Source of the DNA: Diplosphaera chodatii
Taxonomy: Eukaryota; Chlorophyta; Trebouxiophyceae; Prasiolales; Stichococcaceae
Assembly (NCBI GenBank): GCA_032358165.1
Contig: JAALGY010000018.1
Coordinates: 1-64,000, forward strand
Length of the DNA stretch: 64,000 nt
Reading direction: 5' to 3'
The translations under genes and the position numbers were made by a program. Below the pieces are notes generated by a model. It saw only the letters and a program-made list of their open reading frames with translations, was not told the origin of the DNA and did no database searches. Positions 45,639-56,717 of this stretch are shown one piece after another (the first letter of the stretch is position 1; the number at the start of each line of letters is the position of its first letter).

Positions 45639-48207
45639 TCATTGTCTCTGTTGCGGCTTGGCCTTTGCTGCTTGCTGTTGGGACTCGGCCTTTGCTTGCC
45701 TCTGCTGCGCCTTAGCCTCTGCTGCTGCAGCGGCATTCTCTGTAGGAATCTGCCACTTGGTGCGGTCGCCACCCATCGGGATTGTCCCTCCCTTCCAGTG
45801 CCACACAAATGTGCCCATGTGCATGCACACCTTGGCCGGCTTGCCCCGGCTGGGGTGCTGGCTCCTGGTGTACAAATCCTGCATGACGATGGCTCCACGC
45901 TGAGAATGCAAAATTACTAAGCTGGTATTCAGCACTGGTTCCTGTTTCAGATGCTGCATTGCCTGTGCTGGATCACGTGCTCACTGATTCCTGCTTGAAC
46001 AGCCGGTTTGAGGGGTCAAACAGGTGGTCTGCGTCATATGCCCAGTGCTGTATAGCTCGCCGCACGCCAAAGAAAAACCCTGCAAAGGTTTGCAACTTGA
46101 CACGGTGGTGCTTAAACTCGGCAATGTGAAATGGTGCACTTCTTTGCATCGTTTGGCAGTCGGGTGTGAAGTCCACCTGAGAAGCCTGGCTTCTTTTCGT
46201 GGATCTCCTTCTCCTCCATCACAGCCGATGCTCCCACACACCCTGCCGTCGTCAAGGCATCCTGGGCATGAACACAAGGTGTTTCACTGTTACGCACCCT
46301 CGCATGCATGTCAGCAGGCTGTGCATCCATTACTAGGTGCAGTGAGGTATGCGAATGAAACGTGCAACACAGCCTGCGAGCAATGCACCTGCACACGGCG
46401 GTAGTTGAGCGGCCTGTTGACGAATGTGTCGCCGGCCTTGGTGAGGTTGAGCAGCGCCTCGAAGCCCTCAACATCGCCCCAGTAGCCCTTGCCCTTGACC
46501 GTGGACTGCGGTGTGATCAGGTCACAGTCGCCACCTGCAGGCATGTACGTATTTGAGTCTGGGTGAAAGGTGTCAAATGCCGGCATATCATGGAAAAGGG
46601 TGTTTGCAGCTAGGTCGAGTACAAAGGAGTGTCTACAGCTGGGGCAACACGACAGGAGATGTTCGACGGCATAACAAAGGCCACGCCAAATGACCCACCC
46701 TCTGCTGTCATGGCGTGCGCAAGCGCATCTATGACGCCGTCCGGCACCAGGACATCGTTGTTGACAAAGAAGAGCCACTCGTGCTCCGTCTTCAGCCACA
46801 GCCTGTATGCCTGCAGGTTGCCACGCGGCTGTCATGAAGCTGTGGCATGTGCAAACTCAGATCGCATCTTGTCAGCCACACCCAGCAGACTGTCCACAGA
46901 TTGACTTGCGTGTGAAGCATGCCAAACGACAGCGGCAATGCCCCACCAGATTCCAGTTGTACGTCACTCCCAGCCGTTCTGGCGGTGCCGTCATCCAGAT
47001 GCCATACTCCCGCAGCAGCTTTTGCGTGGAGTCGGTGCTCAGCTCGTCCACAAACTGCATTGCACCGGGCTGCTGTAGAGCCAAGCACCAACCCGGTTGC
47101 TGACTTCAGGGTCAAGAGGACAGGTCATGGCACATTCTGCCCAGCGCACACTCAAAAGTGGGCCGCCCGCCATGGCTGCATGGCCAGCACACTCACCAGC
47201 AACTCAGTGGCGTCTCTGTTGGCGGTGAGCGACTGCAGCATCAGCTCCGTCTTCGGCCAGACGTTGGCCGTGGCGACGGCGAGCAGTGAGCTCGCCGTCG
47301 TCTTGCCCTGCTGCTGCGTGCTGCTGCCGCCGCCGGGCCCGCCCTGGTCATGCGCACCGCTGCCTGTACTATCGTCCGCCTGCAGTAGACCACCATCACA
47401 TGTACGAACAAGCACTGAAGCGGTGGACCAACTGTCGAGGTTGCTGCGGGCTGCCTGAGATGGCTATGAGGGGCGGAGTCCATGACATGCACAGGGCAGC
47501 AGGCACCAGGGGCAACGCACCTGCAGCGACCGCCGGGTGCCATTCACGGCAGCCTTCTGCTGCGCTGCGGCGCGCCTAGTGAGGGCGAGGCGCTGCTTCC
47601 GCAGCTTGATATCTGCTGCCGCCATCGCCTCTATCCTTTCTCGCACCTGCACGCGATCATGCGACGTTTGTACTGTGTATCACAGGCGCTGGGTCTTGTG
47701 GCATGCAGGCCTCTGGCACTGCATTGCCGCAGGGATACACAGTACCAACTTGCGCTGCCCCTGATGCACAATGCACACAGCTGAATTGCCTGCATGTGAA
47801 ACCCACATTGGCTGCGCAGGCTGGCCAGCCCACGTCCAGGGACGGGGATGTCGTGGCTGCATCATCTGTGGCGTCCCCTACATCCTCCGAGGGGGCTGCC
47901 ACCGCAGGCGTATTCTGCGGCAGGCTGGCGGACGATGCAGCAGAGGCCCGTCTGGGCCGTAGGGAGCCGCTTGCCTGCACTCAGACCCAAGACCGTCATC
48001 GGCTGTCTGATCCTGTTGAACACAAAGCAGGGCCTCGTGCTGCGCTGCCAATTTTGCAGGACCAACCTGCGAAAGATTGACGATTGCGAGCCTGGGCGGG
48101 TCCAGCGACAGCCGCAGCAGCAGCCCCGCCGCGAATGCGAGGCACAGCAGCATGGACCACATGACGACGGGCGGCAGCAGTGGCCCACGGTCGCCACTCG
48201 GCCGCAT
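45639..48207 (-). CDS. GT2-like (GT-A fold) glycosyltransferase, copy a
   Basis: Start chosen at 48,207 because it gives a basic head followed by a hydrophobic anchor (MWSMLLCLAFAAGLLLRLSL), as in its paralogue. Next come a low-complexity stem, a coiled segment (RERIEAMAAADIKLRKQRLA), then the catalytic part: LLAVATANVWPKTELMLQSL, FVDELSTDSTQKLLREYGIW, RLGVTYNWN, YRLWLKTEHEWLFFVNNDVL with the NND as DxD-like motif, VPDGVIDALAHAM, GGDCDLITPQSTVKGKGYWG, LNLTKAGDTFVNRPLNYRRV, GCVGASAVMEEKEIHEKKPG, FFFGVRRAIQHWAYD. After the domain there is VCMHMGTFVWHWKGGTIP and a Gln/Ala/Lys-rich tail to the stop at 45,639. A Golgi inverting transferase is expected; donor and acceptor are unknown. Confidence 0.8.
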
Positions 48208-49193
48208 CCTTTCGCTGGTCACTTGGCAAATATGCACTTGGCAGGCATGCACTTGGCTGCTGTGCACTGCCAGATCTCATCCATGAGTCATGACCGGCGC
48301 CCTGCACACGGTTCGGACACCGTCTTCAGAGTTGCATGAGTGTGCAGGCACACTCTTGCAGATGTATATAGCGCGCGACTGACATGCGACCATGCGGGTG
48401 GCCGCCCAGTTGCACATGCTGGAGCGTTGCAAGTGCATTCAACAACGTTTGCAGTTGCTTGAGTGTACCTGACCGCCACTACTGTTGGTAAGAACTGTAC
48501 ATGGGCGGCCCGCTGCCTGCAGTTCTGTTCAAAAGCAGATGGTGGCCCTGTCACAGATCAACGTCCATTACCGTCTGCAGCTGTCGACCAGATCAAGCCT
48601 GTATCAACACCAAAGCAAGTGTTGCGTCACGCCTGTCACAGTGGTTGAAGGTGCAGACCGTTGCCTCTACTCATCAACCAACAAGCTTGTCCGATCTCCA
48701 CGGCCTCAATCGCACGTCTGGTGGACCTGATCGTCAAACGGTGAAGCTGCAGATGATCTGCTATCTGCCATCCGATCAGAGCGTCACACCCGTCCGAACA
48801 ACGGCTTGAGAGTGTGTACCTGGGACTACAGTGTACACAGGGTTGCATAGTACCAAACCCTGAATCGTGACATGTTCATACCGTGTCGTACAGGCCGAAT
48901 GCCTCCCGCCGATGTCCCGCCGTTACACATTTGTGCGACAGTTCAGCGCTCACTGAAAGGCGCCCAGAGTGCCGCGTTGCCCAACGCTACTGCTGGATCC
49001 TCAGAAAGCTGACTTGTGACCTCATTGCTTTGTAGCAGTGCTTTTCGCCGCGACAGCTGCTGAGCGTTTCCCCCGCAACGGCAGCCAGTGGCATGCCGCA
49101 GGTCCTGCTTGGTGGCAAATTGCGTCGCACCAGCTCCCTCAGAAGCCACGTAGTCCTGATCACTCTCGCAGTAGATGGACGGCGGTCTCAGTG
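48208..49193. promoter_or_regulatory. Divergent promoter region between GT2-like a and O-FucT-like a genes
   Basis: About 985 bp between two start codons pointing outward, so the two glycosylation genes may be co-regulated. No TATA box or repeated operator is clear. A repeated CTTGGCAxxxATGCACTTGG phrase near 48,220-48,255 is upstream of the minus-strand gene. Confidence 0.5.
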
Positions 49194-52100
49194 ATGGTTC
49201 ACAAGGCAGCGACCATGCATCAGCATTACCTGCCTGGTGCCTGTCAGCGGTGGAGCTCGCCGGTGCAGCTGACCGTGGTGCTCGGAATGCTGGCCATCAT
49301 TGGCTCCATGCTGGCAGCTCTTGCGTCGCGTGGGCGGCCCCAGCTCAACTGGAGCACAACAGTGTCGCTGCCCACGGGTAATGAATGCGCAACAGCTCGG
49401 TCCAATAGACACAGAGAAGACTGTAGACTCTTATGCGGGATGGCAGCGAGCACACTACACGTTGTACTCGCTGAGGGTGCCGCGCTGCAAGCTGCATGTT
49501 GTGCATGTCACGTCGCTGTAGCACTGCCAAACCTGCGCCATTCTCAGCACGCGTCTGATGCTTCACAGGCTCGCACAGGCATACTGCAGTATGCGGCGGG
49601 GGGAGGTGCCACCCACAGCTGCTGCAAGATCCAGTCACAGCCCCGGGGCACTACCTTCAGGTAGCAGGCGGCCTGCTGGCAGCGGTGGCTGGTGATGTCG
49701 CCGCCGCCGGCGGCGCCGACGCAGCAGAGCCCGAGCTCCACATCTGCTATGCGGCAGAAGGAGGTGAGGCTGCAGTATGCAAGGGGCAAGAGGAGACAAA
49801 CAAGCCTCCCTGTCCTGTCCGATTGGATGAGCGCACTGTGCATGTGCACAGCTGACTGCAGGTTGCCATTGACATTGCCAGTTCACTGGGTGCCAGGCCT
49901 CATCAACCAGCACAGCTGCCACTGGACTGCACTCGCGATGGCAGTGGCGTTGGGTGCCAAGCGGCTGGTACTCATGTCATGCTGCAACCCTGCTGCTTGA
50001 GCCACAAAATGATGACCAGCGTGCCAGTGCTCCTGATGCAAGCCTGTAGTAGACAGATCACTATAAGGCTTCCCCCTTGCGCATCTGCAGATCATGCCGC
50101 CAGCAAGGCAACGAGCCAACTGGGCAGCTCAGGTGAGCCACGTGGCCTTGCTTTCAGCACCTGTGGCATTGCTGGAGTGAGCCAAGTGTGGGCAGTGTTA
50201 TGGTTTGCAGCAGTGATGATGCTCGTCCATGGCTGACGCCCTTAACCTTGCTTGCGCCCCACAGCAAAACACTACCTGGGAGCATGACCCGCTGGATGGC
50301 ACCTGGGACATTGCACTTTTGCGGCGCTATGCTGCCAGTGAGCTCCTTGCTGCTTGCATGCGGATTCAATACCGGCCTTTGTGATCAGGCTGGCAGCATT
50401 CCTTCCTGTCTGGTCAACTCCCCCTTCGAGGAATCTTCTACCCGCTTGGTACCATGTCAGTCGGTTGTGTTGCAGGGAGACAATTTCAGGTAGAAGTGAC
50501 GCCGGCAACGTTGCCGATCAACCGGAATCCGCGGGGCACACATAAACCCTGCACACGTGACAGCTTCGAGTCACTCGGCTTCCAGGAGTCCGAGGTGTGA
50601 GTGTGCTGCCGTGCTCACTGAGCACTGGATGCACCACTGGTGAAGTCGAGCTCAGGTGCCGTGACATCATGTGACTCATAAGATATTTGCGTGTCATTCA
50701 GGTGGTATACATCCCACCCATCTCCAGGAAGTTGCGATCGCCGTCATACTTTGTACGGGTCGTGCAGCAAAGCGTCCAGAAACACTTGGTGCGCTTGGTG
50801 GGCTATGCAACTTAGGATGATCGCCTGCTTGAAGCTGTTGACCCTCAAACTCAATGGTTGGTCGTCAGATGAGCTGCTGTCCATGGGCAGCCCATGGGCA
50901 GCCGCTACAACACTGTTGACATCAGGATCGACTCGGCTTCCCATGTCCATTGCTTCCTCAGGAAAATCTCGCTGCAAACGGCACCCAGCAAGCGCCGAAT
51001 GCACCGAAGGATGCAAAAACAGCGGCAAAAGCCAAGCCAAAGCCGAAGGCGAGAGCAAAGGCACGTGCCAACGGGGGTCCAGAGCCGAAGGCCATCACGC
51101 GGCGGCTGGCGGCAGCCGGCAAAGCCTCAGCGGCTGACAAACCGCCAGTGCCCAAGAAGCTGCTGCTGGCGATGCCAACGACCCTGCTGGCCCTGCACAG
51201 CATCGGGGAGCCTGTGATGACAGAGGTGAGGGCCGCAAGAGGGAGGCACACGCCGTTGAGCATGCCGTTGAGCACTTGCTGTGCATCAGATCCGTTGCTC
51301 ACTTGCACGCAGGCAGCCATGAACCTGCAGTTTGCCCCTTATCTGCGGCTCATCGCGGACCGTGTGATCGGTACATGGCATCATTGCTTGCATGGCTCAA
51401 CAGATGCTGCATCCTGCAAGTACACTGTTACCGCCCCTGCACTCGGGTTGCATTTGCTGGTGCTGCAATGTGGATCTGTGATGTACGCCACCAAACATTT
51501 TGCAGAGGACTTTCTGGAGCAGCACTCTGCAACACGCTTCAATGGCATGCATCTGCGCATCGAGGCTGATGCCATCCAAGTGTAAGTGACCCAGCTGCAG
51601 GCAACCATGCAGTGCAACCGGTGTTGTGGGCTTGCTCTGATGCGTGTGCTCACCTGGTCAAATGCTCCATGTCACAGAGGTTTCACGCACGATGCAGGGG
51701 TTGGGTGCAGCACCATGGTGGCCTCAAAGCACTATGGAAAGCCTATTCGGAGGCCCTGGCGAGGACAACAGGGAGCGCCGATATCCCCTTGGTGCACATT
51801 TCCTGCCCTGTAGCACCGCTTTGCTCGCAGCATAGCTGAGCCACTCTCAGGGGATGCCATGCTCGCGTGAAGGACAGCACAACCGTGTAGAGGCCTTTGG
51901 ACCTTGCTGCAGTTCGTGGCGTCGGGCATCTTTGCCGACAACGACTCGTCTGTCGTGCGAGAGAGCCTGGCAGGCGACATTGGACCGGTGGTGGAGAAGA
52001 CACCCTACCTCAGTGCGTGTGCTGTGCAAAAGTGCCATGCGTGCTCTGGGTGCTCGCATCAGCACCCATTGTCGCCTCCTTCTGTGCGCTGACGCCTGCC

Positions 52101-52690
52101 ATTTTCGGTGGAACAGCTGAGGAGGAGCTGAGGTGGTTGCGCCCCGAACAGCTGGGAGCAGTTGACTTTCTGATCCTGGCCCAGTCCCAGGTATGTGCGA
52201 GTGACGTTCGCCAGTGACGTCGGAGCGCAGGCCCTCACATATAGCCTAGCTGCATAAGCACACTGACGGCAGCTGCTATCTCCCCTGCAGACTTTCGTGG
52301 CCTTTGACCACAGCACGTTCTCGGCAAGTCGGCCAGCTCCACCTGAATGAACCCTAAATGAACGTGTTCCGCACATCATGTTTGCTGTACCAGTGCCGGG
52401 TCTGATCCAAACAACGCCTGCTGCATTCAGGTGTTTGTGCCAGAATTCCAGAAACTTAATAGGATACCTGCCGAGCCTCCGCAGTGCGTATTTGGCCATG
52501 CCTTATGTGCAGAGGCCAACACGACGGTGAGACGTTGGCAGTTTGAGTGTCCGGGAAACTTCGTTGACATGCACACACACTCTATGCTGTCAAATCAATG
52601 ACTCAACCAAGCAACAGCCCTTGCATCCTCCTGCAGGAGGACATGATCAGCGCAGGGTTCATGTTTGATAATTATCCGAGGCAGACATGA
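49194..52690 (+). CDS. O-fucosyltransferase-like protein, copy a
   Basis: Start at 49,194 gives MVHKAATMHQHYLPGACQRW and an anchor (VQLTVVLGMLAIIGSMLAAL). Following exons read GHYLQVAGGLLAAVAGDVAA, VPGLINQHSCHWTALAMAVA (the G-x-x-NQ region that starts the GDP-fucose transferase fold), TTWEHDPLDGTWDIALLRRY, VVYIPPISRKLRSPSYFVRV, a Lys/Ala/Pro-rich insert (50,961-51,100), AAMNLQFAPYLRLIADRVI, FNGMHLRIEADAIQV (the HxRxE-type donor-binding motif), FVASGIFADNDSS, VVEKTPYLS, LRWLRPEQLGAVDFLILAQS, TFVAFDHSTFS, VFVPEFQKLNR and a C-terminal DMISAGFMFDNYPRQT ending at 52,690. Order and motifs fit the plant/algal O-FucT family (GT65/68/106-like). The first intron's phase is not settled. A paralogue lies on the minus strand at 61,036. 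Confidence 0.78.
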
Positions 52691-53534
52691 TGCACAGGGC
52701 AGGCGGCTGGCTGCACATCTCAGTATGGCGGTTGCTGTGCTGCCCAAGCGGCAGCAAGCCATTGAAGTATGTGTATGTGTATGTGCACGCTCGTCTGCGC
52801 GGTCGGTGGCAGCCGATAGATGCATGTGTGCAGCAGCTTGCGGAACAGCCAATCTGTGCTCCATGCACTGGCTGTCGTGATTCGAGACCTCGTTTAGTGT
52901 CTTGGGTTTTATGAACAGGGGGGTCTGAAAGCTGCTGTTTCAACAGGCTGGGCGGTGAGGACTCATTTGTCCTTGGCAAGCAGTATGCACACTACACTGT
53001 CTGCATCATCAGAGTTGCGTGATTCGAGCATCCTGAAGTTGGTGCATACACATCTTCAGTCCGAGCATTGCGTGCTGCTGCCCTGGACTCTACATCATGA
53101 GCAGCGGTGCTGCGGTGGGTGCCCAAAGGGAGCTCGTGATGCGGTATTGGAACATGTTTGATCGGACCGGAAGGTTTCCCCCATTCCCATCTGGTGCATG
53201 CATTCTTCGATGCATTGTGCGGACACGCACTGCGAGTTCTGTATTGTTGCACGTCAGGCAAGCTAGCTGTTGTATACTGAAAGGCATCCGGGCGCGCTCG
53301 GCGTGCGCTGGCGGCAATGCGGTGAACTGCCGATCGGCTCAACAGCTACTGACATTTGAGAGGTGATTGCGATCAGTTGAGCCGCGGAGTTCAGTGTTGC
53401 AGCAGCTCCGACCTTGGATGTACCCGCGTTCGCATCCTGAAAGTGGCTGCTGACTGGCGTTTGCGGCTGCGGCCAGACCCTTGCTGAGAGCTGTACAGTG
53501 GGGGCGCCCTGGGCTGTCCGCCGCTGGCACAGCC
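52691..53534. other. Intergenic between O-FucT-like a and GT92 b
   Basis: About 840 bp between two plus-strand genes. No frame with recognisable content; no repeats of the subtelomeric families. Confidence 0.5.
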
Positions 53535-55871
53535 ATGCCAGGCGGTAGGGCCGGTGGAATTAGTGTGGGAGGCCGTACCGTGATGGTCGTCAGCTTCGCA
53601 GCAGCCACAATCCTCGCACTGATCAGCGTTAGTCGCATTGACACTGGATGGTGCGCTGCGCCACATGCACCATGCCGGCTTGGACTGTGCATCGCACCAC
53701 CCAAGCAGATGCTTCCAGTACGATGAATCCATCGGTATCGTGGATGGTGCATGCTGTGTGGCCGTATTATTGGCTCATCGTGCACGCAGGGCCAGGCATT
53801 CGGACTGGGTGCCCAGTCGCAGTGTACAGCAAGAAGATCACAGCCTCGGCAGCATGTCAAAACTCCCCAGAACCGCAAGGTCACTGAAAGTGGACACCAC
53901 AGCCAGCGGCAGATGCGGCTCTCAGTACTTTGCCTTATGCTTAGCAGTGAAGAACAACCATATGTACATCAGGGAGTGGATCGCACATCATCATGCAGTA
54001 GGCGCAGGTATGGGTGTGCTTCTGCTGCTGGGCATGCCACTGCTGCTGGAGCTGCATGTGCCTCTGACCTGGCTTGACGGGCAGCTGCAATGCAAGCAGG
54101 CAAGATGTATATATACGACACAGGCAGCTTCGTTCCTCTGAATGATACAGTGCAGGTGCGGAACAAACTCCGCACAGTGTCATGGTGCTGTTGGTGGTGC
54201 CCTGTTCGGGTTATCTCAGCATGTGCATAGCAGGTGGGAGCTGTGCACCTTTGGTGCACTGCAGGATCACATTGATTCGGGGCTTGTGGAATACATCTAT
54301 TGGCAGCCCGACTTTGGCAACGGCACCGTTAGGTAAGCGTATGTTTCCAGGCCCAGCTGGATGGCTTGTAGCCGCTGGCTGCATGCTGCCCAACGTAGTA
54401 GACTCATAGGATATGGACCATCTACTGCAAAACTCACGGCACATGTGCCGCGCTGCAGGAGGTTCCCTCAGCAGGATATCTACAGAAACTGCCTGAAGCA
54501 CTACCGGGAGCGGCATCAGTTCATTGGCTTCATTGACGCTGATGAGGTGCTCCCTCCATCGCGCAGGCATCCTCACACGAGACATTAGTGCTGCTTTGCC
54601 GTGACATCACATGGCACGCATCGTGCAGGCATTGCATGCAATGGCTATCCACACAATGTACCTGAGCGTGCTCATTCCACGGTGCAGTTTCTCATCCCCA
54701 AGTGGGGCAATGACAGCGTGGCGGGTTACTTGAGGCACATGCAGGTGGGCACCTGCGTATTGTCCACATCGAGTGCACACTTTTCGTACGCTTCACCTGC
54801 GCATGTCTGCATGCTCCATCGTGCTGTTTTACACCTATCTGCTTTGTTTGGTGGCTTCCAGGCATTCGGTCCGATTGGTGGTCTGGTCGTGAACTGGTGG
54901 GTCAGCATGTGCACGTGCCAGATCTGCGCTGTGTGCTCAGCAGATGGACACTTGTTCACGATTGCATATTCGATGTACCGTGCATTGGTCAAAAGCAAAC
55001 TCTCGTTTCCACACTCCAGGGTCATCTTTGGGCCGTCAGGACACAAGACACGACCCAACCAGGGAGTCTTGCAGGTGTGCGGCAACAGATGGCTGCTGTA
55101 ATACGCACCCACAACATTGCAGCATGTGTTTGAAATCTTGGCTGTGAGCGCAGACATGTGTGATCAAAATGTTGACCATACCTTGTGCCTTGCAGTCGTA
55201 CACACAGTGCTGGAACCGCACCAACATGCATGCGATCCACATAAAGAGCATCGTCAACACCGATCTGGTGGCAGATGCTGGCAGGTGCGGACTCATACTA
55301 CAGCTTGCAAGGGCCCATTCTCAGCAGGTTCAGCTCCTCAGCACCATTCGCATGGTTTCTGACCAGGTTTGTGCCGGCTTCTGCCTTTGCAGCACGCCTC
55401 ACGAGTTCAGCTACGAAAACGGCACGTATCCTGTCAATGAGCACCACTATCGCTGTGGCGGCCCAAGGTGTCTCGCGTCAACTACAGACAACATCGCTCT
55501 GCACCACTATGTGACAAAAAGCGAGGAGGTGAGGCGCTGCCGCTGCTGCTGCTGCTGTTGCGCAACCTCTCAGGCTGGGCTGCAGCTGCTGTGATAGTGT
55601 TGCACAGCTTTTCAGCTGAAGCAAGTTGCTGCTGCAGGATTACCGGGCGAAAATGGCTCTGGGCAGGTAATCATTTGATGTTGATGACCCCAGCCCCTGA
55701 CTTGAGCCAGCAGGCATGTTGGCTGCGTGTTCACTGTTGCTGTTAGCAAGGTCTGGCTTCTCTCCGTGCAGTGCGATGGGCAATCACAAGAACTTCACGT
55801 TCTTCACGATGATCAACGAAGGGGCGACAGAAGAGTGCACAGACGGCCTGCGATGGGGACCCTATACATGA
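53535..55871 (+). CDS. GT92 (DUF23)-type glycosyltransferase, copy b
   Basis: Start at 53,535: MPGGRAGGISVGGRTVMVVS and a hydrophobic anchor (SFAAATILALISV). Exons in order read YFALCLAVKNNHMYIREWIA, HHHAVGAGKMYIYDTGSFVP, DHIDSGLVEYIYWQPDFGNG, YRNCLKHYRERHQFIGFIDA followed by DE (DxD motif), FLIPKWGNDSVAGYLRHMQ, AFGPIGGLVVNWW, VIFGPSGHKTRPNQGVLQ, SYTQCWNRTNMHAIHIKSIV, TPHEFSYENGTYPVNEHHYR, NIALHHYVTKSEE, LKQVAAAGLPGENGSGQ and a last exon AMGNHKNFTFFTMINEGATE to the stop at 55,871. Motif order is that of GT92 and of copy a at 26,476, with similar intron placement around the HHHAVG and DxDE motifs. Secreted/Golgi lumen location is inferred from the anchor. Substrate unknown. Confidence 0.87.
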
Positions 55872-56717
55872 TGTGCAGTGGTGATTGGGAGTCGGTAGGG
55901 TCAGGCTGACCACCTGATGAAGTATCCAAGTGACCCGGGGAGTGGTGCCAGTTGGCGCTCCTGCTGCTTGTCGCTCTCCACATTTGGACCGCAGGTGCCA
56001 CACGTCAGTAACCGTGACGGCGTGATGCGATGAACTGTGCATCTGTGGTGGCCACTGCAGGGGCTGCTTGCTCAGGATGGCATCTTGTTGATGTCTGCTG
56101 TGGTTTACGTTTGTTCGAAGCTTAGGAGGTGATGACGGTGAATGCGTGTGTTATGTATGTTCAGAGCCTGATGTCTCAAATGCTGTTGTACCAGGGTTCG
56201 TGCGGTACATCATCTAATCAACCGTCAGGGCGCTCTGCTCGGGCCACGAAAGCTAAGCACATGCGTCCCAGCAATGATTCAACGTCACTTCCAGCGTCAC
56301 TTCCATAGCTACCATATCTCATCTAGCGGAAGGGAGCTGCCCACAGCATCAGGCCTGCCACATCTTGGGCCCTGCTCCCCTCATTGCTGGCCACTGGCCT
56401 CAGGCGACGCAGAATGGCGCCGGTTCTCAAAAGCAGATACAGAGCGCTCAATAGCTGCATGCCGCAGTAGAGGAAGACCAGAGCCTGCTCACGTCAAAAC
56501 AGCGGAGACCTGGCGGCGGGACTGCCCACATGGCTGCAGTGGGACCCGCGGGGTGGTGCCGCATCATGTCTCGACCTGCTCCACATCCGCTGATGCTTGG
56601 GCAGTTTTGGGCGCCAGGTGCCATGCCGCACGCCCCCCGGCGTCTGCATACTCGCAGATGTGCATCGGTTAGCAGCGAGAAGGCCACCAGCATGTGCGTG
56701 TGCAGCCGAGAGTGATA
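55872..56717. other. Convergent intergenic region
   Basis: About 845 bp between the 3' ends of GT92 b (+) and GT2-like b (-). A duplicated CAACGTCACTTCCAGCGTCACTTCC phrase (only the 10-bp CGTCACTTCC unit repeats) is near 56,281. No gene recognised. Confidence 0.45.
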
